The notes under the pieces are model-generated. The model was not told the origin of the DNA and ran no database searches. It was given only the letters and a program-made list of their open reading frames with translations. The translations under genes and the position numbers were made by a program. A stretch of 64,000 nt of DNA, from the NCBI GenBank assembly GCA_028752135.1, contig CP082782.1, forward strand, positions 1,240,001 through 1,304,000, written 5' to 3'. Shown here piece after piece: positions 10,225 through 20,397 of this stretch. Position 1 is the stretch's first letter. Each line of letters begins with the position of its first letter. Source of the DNA: Ehrlichia sp028752135. Its GTDB lineage: Bacteria > Pseudomonadota > Alphaproteobacteria > Rickettsiales > Anaplasmataceae.

Positions 10225-10920
10225 ACACCTCGTTTTGTTCACAACTTTCAACTTAATCTAACACATTATAAAAAAGTTTCATCTATGACGTTAATCCTTT
10301 TACCTAAATTTATATAATCAGTTGATAAACTACAATCCCAGAATTCCATATTCTACATCTATCTAAACAATATTGCTAACCTGAAATATCAAGACCTATC
10401 AATCAACTACATTAACACACAACACTAATAGAAAACATCAGATTTAAAGTTAATCATTACCATACCGAAACAGAACACCAGGTAATTTCACCGTTTTACA
10501 ATTTTGTTTCTTGATTCTTAATATTTTTAAATTAAATTTATTAATATATGTACTTTTTATATACACACTCATAACAAAAGATAACTTCTTATATTTTATG
10601 CTACTTGTTTTCATTCACTTTAATATAAGAATATAACCTATGTAGCAACATTGTTATACTATATTAGTACAAATTCGTATCTACTAAAATTACATATATT
10701 AATCTAATTTCATACCTTCCTTATAAAATTGAACATCCTTTGATTTTATAGTTTCCTACTTACTTTATAGTCGCTCATCTATATACCTTCATCAATAGAA
10801 TACTTTCATAAAATAAAACTACTTTTTCTTATATACATTTTTCTGATTTGATCACACTATACTACTTACAAAATCTTTACTAGTGCAACACACTATAGTT
10901 ATATTGTAAGATAGCACTAT
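10225..10920. other. Intergenic, no gene seen
   Basis: AT-rich spacer between the pseudogene and the next gene. No ORF with a credible start and no repeat recognised. Confidence 0.55.
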
Positions 10921-11529
10921 TTATTTAGACAACCCCTCTATTAGATTAATCACTTTAGTGTCTAATACTTCTAAACATGAAGTTACACTATCAGAAAAAT
11001 TTCGCAAATCTTGTTGTAAAATCTTTATACCAGCAGCATTTCTTTGAATACCATCTTCTATATCATAAATGTTATCCTGAATTTTTCTCACATCACGCAT
11101 ACTAGATTTGTATTCTTCTTCCAAAAGATACAATCTCTCAATCTCACCAGCTTGTAATCTTTCCACATTTTTTACTAACCATGAAGTTATACTATCAGAA
11201 AAATTTCGCAAATCCTGTTGTAAAATCTTTATACTAGCAGCATTTATTTGAATACCATCTTCTATACCATAAATGTTATCCTGAATTTTTCTCACATCAC
11301 GCATACTAGACTTATATTCTTCTTCCAAAAGATACAATCTCTCAATCTCACCAGCTTGTAATCTTTCCACATCTTTTACTAACTGGGACAATATATCTTC
11401 TGTAGTTAAATCAGGACCTCTTTTTCGCGAATGCAACCTTATAAACCGATAAAATAAGTAAATTAACAGTACAACAAGGCATGCTAATACTAAAGCTGAA
11501 ATTATAAGAAAAATATTATTATACCCCAT
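10921..11529 (-). CDS. Bitopic coiled-coil protein with internal 68-residue duplication, family A
   Basis: Start taken as the ATG at 11529, eight nt after AGG; a GTG at 11538 is in frame but directly follows the AGG. Membrane segment at about residues 5-27, then a short basic stretch and two nearly identical 68-residue units running from LVKDVERLQAGEIERL and LVKNVERLQAGEIERL. Each contains YLLEEEYKSSMRDVRKIQDN and ends IKILQQDLRNFSDS. The units are predicted long helices, so duplication lengthens a rod-like coiled coil. The near identity at the DNA level (period 204 bp) points to a recent event. A C11 tract lies 99 bp upstream of the start. Function unknown. Confidence 0.85.
   Translation of the reverse strand: MGYNNIFLIISALVLACLVVLLIYLFYRFIRLHSRKRGPDLTTEDILSQLVKDVERLQAGEIERLYLLEEEYKSSMRDVRKIQDNIYGIEDGIQINAASIKILQQDLRNFSDSITSWLVKNVERLQAGEIERLYLLEEEYKSSMRDVRKIQDNIYDIEDGIQRNAAGIKILQQDLRNFSDSVTSCLEVLDTKVINLIEGLSK
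10974..11381 (-). repeat. 204-bp tandem duplication inside the coiled-coil gene
   Basis: The word CATGAAGTTA recurs at 10976 and 11180, exactly 204 bp apart, and flanking sequence matches with only a few substitutions. The period is a multiple of three, so the frame is kept. Confidence 0.85.
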
Positions 11530-12410
11530 AACACACACCTAAATTAAGCTTTTTACTTTACACAAGTATTCATATTATATATAACCCCATAATAAATAGT
11601 CTACTACATAATAATTCAGTAGAATGTCCCCCCCCCCCTCCTTCATTTTAAAAAACGAATACAGCACTCTCATAGGAATGTTTACCTATTTGTACAAATG
11701 AAAAAATTTCCTATTCCTTAAAAGGGAGTTATACATCTACAGACAACTGTCATATTTTTTGTCACATTAAATTTAACATAAAAATTTACAGTCAGCATAA
11801 CAGTCTATACTAATTACGTTATATCCTACAGTATTTATACATAAGTACTTGGATAATAATTAAAAAATCAAAAACCTAATTTCACTTCAAAAAATTCGCA
11901 TAAATTATAGACATTTACATTTCATTATCTAAAAAGTACTAGTACCAAATCTCAGTTTACTAATTACCTTTATTCACATTATACAAATTAAGCAACAGGT
12001 ATTATCAATTGAAGTTATAGGTTCTACACAAACAAAATATAACAAATAAATAAAATGATATTATAGTTTACCTTTCTCTATCAAAGATATTTCATAGGTA
12101 ATTTTAATTGGTTCATATCTACGTATTCTCTTCCTATCCCACTAGGTAAGTTAATTCTCACCTAAATTAAAGCTTATACTATAAATAAAAAGAACTAGTA
12201 TATTCCATTCAAAATATTTCAATATAATTATCAATTTTGGTTACATCTGTGATAAAGATTAATTTATATTCTCTACACTGACATTAAAAATAAGTAAGTC
12301 ACTTTAAAATATATTCGTTAATATTGCACATTATATACAACTATTAAACTAAAACTAATAGTGGCGGCTACAAAAAATTAAACTCAGTATTTAAGATGAA
12401 ATTAATAAAA
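11530..12410. other. Intergenic region upstream of the 10921-11529 gene, with C11 tract
   Basis: No gene seen. Its one striking feature is the C11 homopolymer at 11628-11638, annotated separately. The rest is ordinary AT-rich spacer. Confidence 0.6.
11628..11638. promoter_or_regulatory. C11 homopolymer (G11 on the coding strand) upstream of a membrane-protein gene
   Basis: Eleven consecutive C in a genome about three-quarters A+T, 99 bp upstream of the ATG at 11529. No other C or G run in the window exceeds about six. Such tracts change length by slippage and can tune promoter spacing. The E. canis genome report described a paralogous family with poly(G-C) tracts proposed to phase-vary. The regulatory role here is inference. 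Confidence 0.55.
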
Positions 12411-12961
12411 TCATAATCTAATAGAGTTTTGTTCTTCCTTCTTATTAACTTCAGTAATAACAGTTTTTTTATTACTATTAATTACATATTTAAAGATACA
12501 ATCCATTGTATCTATGACAATATTATAAATTCTACATGACATACTTTCGGATGACATTACATCATATAAATGGACATAGAAATGACCATATACTGTATTA
12601 GTAAAGGCCTTCAAAACTTCGCAAGTTTTCAACTTATCAATTTCAGGATTTTCTAAAAAAATTCATATACACTACGCTCTAATTTAATCATCATAGTTTC
12701 GAAATCTTTCTCAAACTGCAGTTCATCTATTTTACTCATCTTCCCCACATACTTCTTAGAAAGACCATTAATAATCTTTTCGAACTTATGTTTTAAGCTT
12801 AATATCTTTAATGCAAAATCTCTATCTTCAACGTTAATAAGACAATCAAGCTCACATTTTTTCTTATCATAAGACTTAAAAATAGCAATTATTGCAACCA
12901 TCAATAATAACAATACTAATAATGTTACTAGAACTATCACACTTAAATTAATATCACCCAC
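12411..12961 (-). pseudogene. Bitopic family A protein, frame-broken at a T7 run (one base short)
   Basis: The first ORF starts at GTG 12961 (AGG-N6-GTG), has a membrane segment (SVIVLVTLLVLLLLMVAIIA, about residues 6-26) and ends SVYEFF at a TAG at 12653. The coding strand there is GAA TTT TTT TAG. With one more T the frame reads EFFLENPEIDKLKTCEVLK and joins the second ORF (12411-12632), giving one protein of about 180 residues, the usual size for the neighbours. The second ORF alone has no anchor and its ATG lies inside the joined frame. Either a frameshift mutation, phase variation, slippage or a base-call error at the T7. Confidence 0.65.
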
Positions 12962-13522
12962 AGTATACCTAATTACATATTAACTTTACGCATAATTTTT
13001 TTAATTATAAATAATATCAGCTTATACCTATACAAGTTAATCTATAAAAAATATTAACTAATATTAAAATCATTACTAAACCTATTAAGTAATGACTTTT
13101 CAATATATTAAAATTTTTATAAATTTAATATTAGATAATACCACAAAAATAGTAAATTTCATAATATATTAACAGAGATAAGCAATTTTAGCATATCATA
13201 ATAAACATCCCATTACTAGAATTAAGGAGTGGTAAATAACACTCACAATAGCTAATAACTAAAAAAACCATATATAACAAAGTATATAACACAAACTATA
13301 TTTTTAAAATATTAAAATTTATAAATGAGATTTTAAAGAAATTAATCTAATAGAATAAAAAACTACACAAATAATAGTTAATATAAGCCTACATTCAGTA
13401 ATTTCTTTTTTATAAAAATATTACTTAGATTAACGTTTAAAAAAGATATACTGATTTATGCAAAATATCCCAAGCAGTATACTGCTAATATAATGTGTGA
13501 TTCTGGATAAGTAAAAAACATT
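12962..13522. other. Intergenic, no gene seen
   Basis: AT-rich with no ORF and no recognised repeat. Confidence 0.55.
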
Positions 13523-13924
13523 TTAAGCTTTACTTATATCTTTTGTTTCTATGGAATCAACCACAGGTACATTACATAAATTAACACCCTGACTTTGTAA
13601 TTTAGAGCCACTACTACAAGATACTTTGTGCTCTTCTTCTTCAGTTATATCACTTCCTTGTTTAGACTCCATTTTACAATCAGACATAGCCTTTTCCATA
13701 CCAGATATTCTGCAACTTAAATCTTGCAATTCTTCATGTAAATAACTCCATTCATACTGACAATTAGTTTGACTTCTGTCTAACACATTCATATAAGTAT
13801 CTAAATCTTTTACTTGATCTTCCACACATTTTAGGCGATGGTATATTTTAGAAATCATTAAAAGTAACACAAAAATTGCCAATAGAAGAATCATCACTAC
13901 AGGAATATAAATTTTATGAATCAT
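13523..13924 (-). CDS. Small bitopic coiled-coil protein, family A (133 aa)
   Basis: Start taken as the ATG at 13924, seven nt after GGA; the longer ORF from a TTG at 13981 has no better signal. The membrane segment (about residues 6-27, YIPVVMILLLAIFVLLLMIS) is followed by a short helical coiled-coil region (YHRLKCVEDQVKDLDTYMNV) and a Ser/Glu-rich tail with a Glu run (TEEEEHK). No known domain. Same anchor plus coiled-coil layout as its neighbours. Confidence 0.75.
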   Translation of the reverse strand: MIHKIYIPVVMILLLAIFVLLLMISKIYHRLKCVEDQVKDLDTYMNVLDRSQTNCQYEWSYLHEELQDLSCRISGMEKAMSDCKMESKQGSDITEEEEHKVSCSSGSKLQSQGVNLCNVPVVDSIETKDISKA

Positions 13925-14927
13925 AACATTTTCCAAGCTAATAATATTGTAGAACGCAAATCTTACATATATAACGAACAACGTTTAAGTGTAGAAACTC
14001 ACTAAATGTATATACTATATAGTTAGATATGTTTCATTTTTACTGGCAGATATAACATTTGTAACACATCACTAATCAAAATATAGACAATTCACTGTCC
14101 GCAAATTTCTACATTATTGTTATAATAATATACAAAGGTAATAAATTTATTAATCCTTAATAGAAACACCTTATTCACTCAAGATGACTTAATAATAAAA
14201 CATGTATAATATTTAATATTAGTTAGTTCATCTATTCTCTCAACTTAATATACTGATATAACCAAAACCATTTTATAAATTTCCTTTTTAAAAAAGATAT
14301 ATTAGACCAATGTTTTTTCTAAAAAAATCCTTTTTTATAATTAATATCTACAATACAAATTATAAACTAAATACTTGTATCGGAATGATTAATAACCACA
14401 TATATGTTTTTTTCCAGAACATAGCATAAAATATGCAATACATTCACTACTACATATTAACATTAGCAATACAATTAATTCGAGAAACAATATTGTATTT
14501 AGTAAAATTAGACAATATATACTGAAAAACTTTTACTAAAACTATAATATTAATTTCCAAGCCTTATACAAATTTTACATTTATTCCATATTCACTGATA
14601 CTAATAAGCTTACCTGGACTAAAGACATAAACTCATTCTATTTTCCCACTGACTAACCTTTCAGATATACATAGGTCTTCCATTACTTTGAAATTTCTAA
14701 CCTTTTATTATATGCTAAATATTACCATATATCCCTACATGCACCATTCATCGTATTTAAGATGCATTAATAAATCAATATCTAAAAATACCCTAGCTTA
14801 TTTAAAACAATAAAACACAATAGCAGATAATTAACTATACAAACATTCAATTTACATATTAAAGCATAACTAGAAAATTAATACTACTTACATGTAACTT
14901 TTGTTGTTCAAATTACTTACAGGACAG
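13925..14927. other. Intergenic, no gene seen
   Basis: About 1 kb of AT-rich sequence without an ORF of credible length or start. Confidence 0.55.
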
Positions 14928-15428
14928 CTATTTCAGCTTTTTATACATTGTTTTAGTACTTGTATTTTTTCGAACTTTTTGTAATAAATCCGCATTACTA
15001 CTAGCTACTTTACCTGCAGGTTGATCACTGTTTAATCTCAATGTTAAAGGAGAAACTGCGTATTGTTTATCACTTAGATTCTTATTACACTCTTTACTGT
15101 ATGGGCTATCTATACCATCTGGACTACGCAATACTTCACTTGCAATAGTTTCCTCAACAACATTTTTTAAACTACTAAATTGCTCTTCCCAATGTGTAAT
15201 TTCAGCTATACCTTTCCCTAATTCATCAATTGCACTTTGTACTTCTGTATCACTATACTCCCGCAAATCTACTTTTTTCTTGCTTTGTGATTCTTCATCC
15301 TGAAGCCACAACCTCTTACCCTGCTGATGTAATTTATACATATCACCAGCAAATACACCAAAAATAATCATTGCAACCACCAGTAAAATCAAGAGACTTA
15401 CTAATGCTATATAACCAGGTTCCTTCAT
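14928..15428 (-). CDS. Bitopic hypothetical protein, family A (166 aa)
   Basis: ATG at 15428 sits 5 nt after AGGAG, a clear Shine-Dalgarno, so the GTG two codons earlier is not preferred. Membrane segment at about residues 7-27 (ALVSLLILLVVAMIIFGVFA), then charged helical sequence (DEESQSKKKVDLREYSDTE) and a Ser/Asn-rich tail ending KTMYKKLK. The strongly basic C-terminal tip resembles type IV secretion signals, but the N-terminal anchor argues for an envelope protein. Function unknown. Confidence 0.8.
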   Translation of the reverse strand: MKEPGYIALVSLLILLVVAMIIFGVFAGDMYKLHQQGKRLWLQDEESQSKKKVDLREYSDTEVQSAIDELGKGIAEITHWEEQFSSLKNVVEETIASEVLRSPDGIDSPYSKECNKNLSDKQYAVSPLTLRLNSDQPAGKVASSNADLLQKVRKNTSTKTMYKKLK

Positions 15429-16612
15429 ACACACTCCTACTTACACTAAAATTATAGATTAAAGTTTTTATAATTTCCTCATTATTAATCCTCTACATTT
15501 AATAAATACATAAATTCATATGAATAAATCAGTGATTTATAATGCAAACTTATATCTGAATTGTTTAAATAAAATTCAAAATTATAACACTGCATAATAG
15601 TTCTATGCCTTCATAAATACAACTTTACATTTCTAAATGATTATATTCACACTTCACTAAAAACCCTATCTACTTCTATATATACCCTTAGTTGAAACAG
15701 AGCTATTAATTTTTAATATTTTATTATAAAAAAGTAATACATTTATTCTTTTAAAGACATAAGCAATATAAAAATACCAATTTAACACACGGTAAATATA
15801 ATATATTTCCTTTAATAAAACTACTTACTGCAGAATAAAAACACCAAATAATAAGATAACTAGCAATATTAATAAAACTTACATTTTATCATAATGTTCG
15901 CTTTATAACGTGTTTCAATTAAAATTTGTACTCATAATAGAATTTTATGCTTACTTATAATGAATGCACTTTTACAACATCATTGGATCTTTAATTTCAT
16001 CTGCATACATAATACAAAGTGGGAAACCATTAAGGCCAATTATTCCTAATTAACATTTCTTCTTAATCCAAAATTTAAAATTCTTTTTAATATCATTAAC
16101 AATCAAATACCATGTTATATTTACAATATGAGATTTCATTCCTAAAATTCTTAACTGTTTATACAGTTTTCACCAGATCACATCATCTACTTATTACATT
16201 GCTGTGCCCCAGTATTATAGATCATTTATTCATTTTAGATTATCTTCTACATATAACCATTACAAGCTATACCCTTCCAATTTTATATTAGTATATGTTC
16301 TATTAGCTAAAACAAGAACTTAATACTACAAGCAAAGTCACATTACATTTTATAGTCTCAATCAACACTCTTCACTCACAGGAAACCATAAGACCTAAAC
16401 ATACAAAAAAACATGGATAACCTACTATTTTTACATCTTATTAATCAAATACGGTAAATTCTTTATAATCTATAAAACATTGCACGCTATTCTCTGGATA
16501 TTTTTTACAACTATCAATGCAGTAATACATCATCCTATAAAATTTAAATTGTTTGTTACAATACATAAAAATATTCTAGAGCAAAAAACCACTAACAAAG
16601 CTTAATTAAGAA
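15429..16612. other. Intergenic, no gene seen
   Basis: About 1.2 kb of AT-rich spacer. No ORF, RNA gene or strong repeat recognised. Confidence 0.55.
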
Positions 16613-17041
16613 TTAAGAGCAATACAAAGATACAACTTCACTTTTCCATCTTACTAATATATCAACTATAATACTTGACAATTTAGCTATATTATCCCCA
16701 TTAAGGATTAATAGTATAATGTTAAATAATAATAACATCATGTGCCAATACAACAACTGCTTGTTTCTACGTAACCAAAAATCAAATAATCTTTCTAACA
16801 AAGTATTGTTAATATTTTTTAACTGATTGACCTTTTTAATTACATTAACTTCTTGTACATTAGCTAACTTTAAGTAATCTACAGTATTATCAACAATATA
16901 AGAAAAACTAACTTTATATTCTTTAAACTGTATACTTAAATTATCACCAATAATAAACTTTGCAATTTTAGATAATATATTATAAATCTTTCCAATCTTT
17001 TTTAACTGTTCATTCTTATCCGTTTTTTCAATCTTATCCAT
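16613..17041 (-). CDS. Small protein with C-terminal membrane segment (142 aa)
   Basis: ATG at 17041, 8 nt after AGGAG. Unlike its neighbours the N-terminus is charged and soluble (DKIEKTDKNEQLKKIGKIYN) and the membrane segment is C-terminal (WHMMLLLFNIILLILNG, about residues 98-115), followed by about 28 residues. This reversed layout is unusual in this run. It is divergent from the glycosylase gene, with about 80 bp between the two starts, so the two promoters must lie in that short gap. No known domain. Confidence 0.7.
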   Translation of the reverse strand: MDKIEKTDKNEQLKKIGKIYNILSKIAKFIIGDNLSIQFKEYKVSFSYIVDNTVDYLKLANVQEVNVIKKVNQLKNINNTLLERLFDFWLRRNKQLLYWHMMLLLFNIILLILNGDNIAKLSSIIVDILVRWKSEVVSLYCS

Positions 17042-17122
17042 TACCAAATCTCCTAATTGACAAAATAATAGGTACCATTAACATAAACATATTAAAATAA
17101 TTTTCTAACAGTAATATATATA

Positions 17123-17668
17123 GTGCAGTCTTATATACTAAAAAAGTCTTTTTATGAACAACCATCACTTGAAGTTGCTAGTAAATTACTAGGGAAAAAG
17201 TTAATATTTAATCAACATCAAGGAATTATTATAGAAACAGAAGCATATATAGGTCATAATGATCCAGCTGCACATTCCTATCGTGGGTATACAAAACGCA
17301 CTTCTGTAATGTTTGGATATCCTGGATTTTCTTACGTTTATTTCATTTACGGAATGTATTACTGCCTTAATGTCGTAACTGAACCTAAAGGATTTCCTGC
17401 TGCAATACTTATTAGAGGAATAGTACTACTATCTAATAACAAACCTAATACAATAATTAATGGTCCAGGCAAGTTATGCAAAACCCTACAAATAACAACA
17501 GAACACAATAATATCAACATAACACAAAATCATAATTTTTGCATTTGCAATACAAATATTGATGTAAATAATTATATTTGTACACCTAGGATAGGCATTA
17601 GCAAAGCTAAAGAAAAATTTTGGAGATTTGTAATTCCAGATGTAGATTTTTTAAAGAATTTTTCATAG
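17123..17668 (+). CDS. mpg: 3-methyladenine DNA glycosylase (AAG/MPG type)
   Basis: 181 residues, typical for bacterial members of the AAG family, which excise 3-methyladenine and other alkylated purines by cleaving the N-glycosidic bond as the first step of base excision repair in the cytoplasm. Family signatures are intact: IIIETEAYIGHNDPAAHS carries the catalytic Glu40 with Tyr42 and His51 (equivalents of human Glu125, Tyr127 and His136), and YVYFIYGMYYCLNVV carries the intercalating Tyr76 (human Tyr162). The NGPGKLCKTL motif of the C-terminal half is also present. The start is GTG at 17123 with no strong Shine-Dalgarno. It is the only recognisable housekeeping gene in the window and the only plus-strand gene in the first 43 kb. 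Confidence 0.95.
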   Translation: MQSYILKKSFYEQPSLEVASKLLGKKLIFNQHQGIIIETEAYIGHNDPAAHSYRGYTKRTSVMFGYPGFSYVYFIYGMYYCLNVVTEPKGFPAAILIRGIVLLSNNKPNTIINGPGKLCKTLQITTEHNNINITQNHNFCICNTNIDVNNYICTPRIGISKAKEKFWRFVIPDVDFLKNFS

Positions 17669-17893
17669 AACAATTGATACAGTATAAATTCAATATAAAA
17701 AATGTATATTAATCTCTATACTTACAATACTGTTACTGTTTTGGTATCAACAACTTTCTACATATATAATCATTCATTATAATTTCATATAATAAAAATT
17801 TATAAATACTTCAACTATTGAAAGTAATTTGACAACTATCTCACAACATTATCTATACTTTTTTATTACCTATATATTTCAAAAAACTTCTTT

Positions 17894-18589
17894 TTATCTA
17901 CTTACACTTGAAGGATCTAAAGCACTTTGACAGATAACTCTATCACAAGATAATCCTCCAACAATCTCATCTACACTTTTTTTATAACGCTCAAAACTCA
18001 TATACACTTTATAAAAGACTAAGATTACATAATCTCTACTTTCATCATCTTCAAAAGTAGCTGACATTATATTCTCATACAGATAAAGAAAATGTCTTTC
18101 TAGTGCATTGATTGGAATAGTGTTAGCAAATTCTTTTGTCATATTATCACGAGTAGCTCCTGCTGCTTTCAGAACGTTAAATGCCTCGTATTCATCTACA
18201 GATATTCTATCAATATAGCCTTCTTTTAATTCCTCGTGAAATCCAGCTATAATTGTTTTCATTTTTAAAATGACAATATGCTTTCTTAAAACTTCAAAAG
18301 CCTCCTTCCATTCAGCATTCAATTCTTTCAAATCTCGGAACTGACGTATAATATATTCTAGTAGGGCAGTAATTTTCATTTTATTTCTGTTAGTTGGCAA
18401 AACACATTTTGCAAGTTTAGCATCAATTACTTGATCCAATTCTTGATTAATTTTTATTTTATTGCTTTTTAACACACTTTTATTACGTGCAGCATATTTG
18501 TAGCATCTAAGAAACTCTAATATAAATAATATTAAAAGTACTCCAGCAACAATAATAGCTGAAAGAACACCTGGAGATAATTCATTCAT
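17894..18589 (-). CDS. Bitopic helical hypothetical protein (about 231 aa)
   Basis: Start taken as ATG 18589 (MNELSPGVLSAI); the longest ORF begins at a TTG at 18622 and overlaps the ORF before it. Membrane segment about residues 6-26 (GVLSAIIVAGVLLILFILEF), then a basic linker and a 190-residue helical region without Ser-rich low complexity. It ends LDPSSVSR, a basic-tipped tail like others here. It may be an outlier of family A or B, since it lacks the VRFT core of family B. Function unknown. Confidence 0.75.
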   Translation of the reverse strand: MNELSPGVLSAIIVAGVLLILFILEFLRCYKYAARNKSVLKSNKIKINQELDQVIDAKLAKCVLPTNRNKMKITALLEYIIRQFRDLKELNAEWKEAFEVLRKHIVILKMKTIIAGFHEELKEGYIDRISVDEYEAFNVLKAAGATRDNMTKEFANTIPINALERHFLYLYENIMSATFEDDESRDYVILVFYKVYMSFERYKKSVDEIVGGLSCDRVICQSALDPSSVSR

Positions 18590-18614
18590 AGTAATAGAAC
18601 TTACTTTATATTCA

Positions 18615-18890
18615 TTAAACAATTAAGATATACATAGTTATACTATTAACAACTATAATATCTAGAAAAAAATAAATCTTACCAAATATCTTGCTCAATA
18701 TCAGATAATGATATGGTTTATAAAAAAAAATAGCTGTATTTTCATAATAAGTTATTCCATCTTGATCATAAGAAAGTTTGTAATTATCTATTGCAATATC
18801 ACCATTAATTTTAATATATCTTATAATTGGCTTAAGTGCTGTATTTATAAAAGCGAAACCAGTATCTAATTCTACAAACATTTTCTTCAT
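18615..18890 (-). CDS. Small hypothetical ORF (91 aa), doubtful
   Basis: ATG at 18890 without a good Shine-Dalgarno. The ORF encodes a short protein with a hydrophobic C-terminus (IYFFLDIIVVNSITMYILIV). A central stretch (IAIDNYKLSYDQDG) faintly recalls the protein at 16613-17041 (LSIQFKEYKVSFSY), and both have a C-terminal membrane segment, so it may be a diverged or truncated relative. It could equally be a chance ORF in AT-rich DNA. Confidence 0.35.
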   Translation of the reverse strand: MKKMFVELDTGFAFINTALKPIIRYIKINGDIAIDNYKLSYDQDGITYYENTAIFFYKPYHYLILSKIFGKIYFFLDIIVVNSITMYILIV

Positions 18891-19641
18891 TAACTTAATA
18901 TTTTTGTCCTTCCTAACATCTCGTACTAAATCTACAATTTTTACCGATACTCTCGTATATCACTGCAAAGACTAAATCTTTACTTGAGAATCAAGCTTAC
19001 ATATTCAAACCAATTTCGTCTGAAAAAGACTGTACTTTGATTAAACCTCAATACCACTACTACGACAAAGACTTTTTACTTTGCTTATTAATTTCCTTGC
19101 CAAGTTACACAGAACATAACTTTCCAACTTATCATAGCAACATATGGTTCACTAAGTTTGTCTATATTTATCATTTTCCTCCAGTCAATAATCCTATACT
19201 AATTACAGCTATAAAAACTTTACATATATATTTTGCGAATTAACAACCATTTAATTTACATATTACATTCACATCGCAATTATTAAGTAATAGATATATT
19301 AATGTATAAAACTAAACATAAATTACATATTTATTGTAAATAATTTTATTATTTGTCGTAATCCTACAAAACAAGCAAACTGTTATGTACTAATAATGAA
19401 CATTCCATGAATTCAAATTATATTTTTTGATATTCTCTATATCTCTTGATTATTAACAAGAAGATCATATAAATATTAATAACTTTTCTTTGTAAACCTT
19501 AGTCAGCAGTATAACTATCATTAATATTAGTACATATTTATTCACTAATACATATTAATAAATCTGTGGAATTACATGTGAAATAATTTTATTTAAAACT
19601 TCCATTAGCTTAATATTACAAAACACACCTAATTACTACAA
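18891..19641. other. Intergenic, no gene seen
   Basis: AT-rich. The one plus-strand ORF inside it (19037-19243, 68 codons) has no ribosome site or relatives and is rejected. Confidence 0.5.
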
Positions 19642-20397
19642 CTACGCTAAGTATCTACTATCCAATCCATGATCAAAAGTATCTACATAAGGACTTTCGA
19701 GTAAACAACTCTTACCAGGTATTGCTGTAACTTCAAAACTTTTCCTACTAATTTCATCATTTCTTTTTTGTATCATACATGCAATATCCTCTTGACATTT
19801 TTCTATAAGCATCATTACACGATCATTTAAATATAAAACCATACTTTTTTGAATAAAAAACTTCTTAGATATCTTTCTATTAAATCGTTGTCCATTCATA
19901 TGCATACTCTCTAATAATTCATAGCTATGCTGAAGGCGATCATAAGAATATTGACCATTTGTGATAACCTTACTCTGATCAAAAGTAAGTTTACCTAAAC
20001 CTTTCAGTGCTACAAGCATTTTACCCTTAATTGCAATGGCCCTTAAATCTTCCAGGTTTTGCATTATAGGAATCATTAAAGTTTTAAGTGATTCAGAATC
20101 AAGAAGAAAATTCACAGCACCATACTTAGTTTGTATGTTACGCAATTCAGACTCAAGTACAGAAAAAGTATAACTAAACCTAACAATCTCAACAGGATAA
20201 TCCTTATTTTCTTTTATACATTCACAAACTTGCCTTTGTAGAACACGATTAAATCTAATATCAAAAAACAACTCACACCCATACAATATAATGCAATATA
20301 TTGTTCTAACAATAGATCCAATAGCTAAAAAAACTTTTTTCATGATCCATAACGGAAAGAGATATAAAGCCGAAGGCTTATTAAAATCAAAATTCAT
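19642..20397 (-). CDS. Family B protein, one membrane-anchored module (251 aa)
   Basis: ATG at 20397, 7 nt after AAGG. The hydrophobic N-terminus (about residues 10-45, two closely spaced hydrophobic stretches) is followed by one family B module: CECIKENKDYPVEIVRFSYTFSVLESEL near its start, a conserved MLVALKGL segment in the middle (family consensus FVKLKxxxE), and a helical C-terminal third. This is the first of the anchored group that flanks the soluble multi-module proteins. No known domain or catalytic motif. The C-terminus reads SRYLA. Confidence 0.8.
   Translation of the reverse strand: MNFDFNKPSALYLFPLWIMKKVFLAIGSIVRTIYCIILYGCELFFDIRFNRVLQRQVCECIKENKDYPVEIVRFSYTFSVLESELRNIQTKYGAVNFLLDSESLKTLMIPIMQNLEDLRAIAIKGKMLVALKGLGKLTFDQSKVITNGQYSYDRLQHSYELLESMHMNGQRFNRKISKKFFIQKSMVLYLNDRVMMLIEKCQEDIACMIQKRNDEISRKSFEVTAIPGKSCLLESPYVDTFDHGLDSRYLA

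Noticed and set aside
19037..19243. 68-codon plus-strand ORF in a spacer
   Set aside because: No Shine-Dalgarno, no family similarity, and a length expected now and then by chance.
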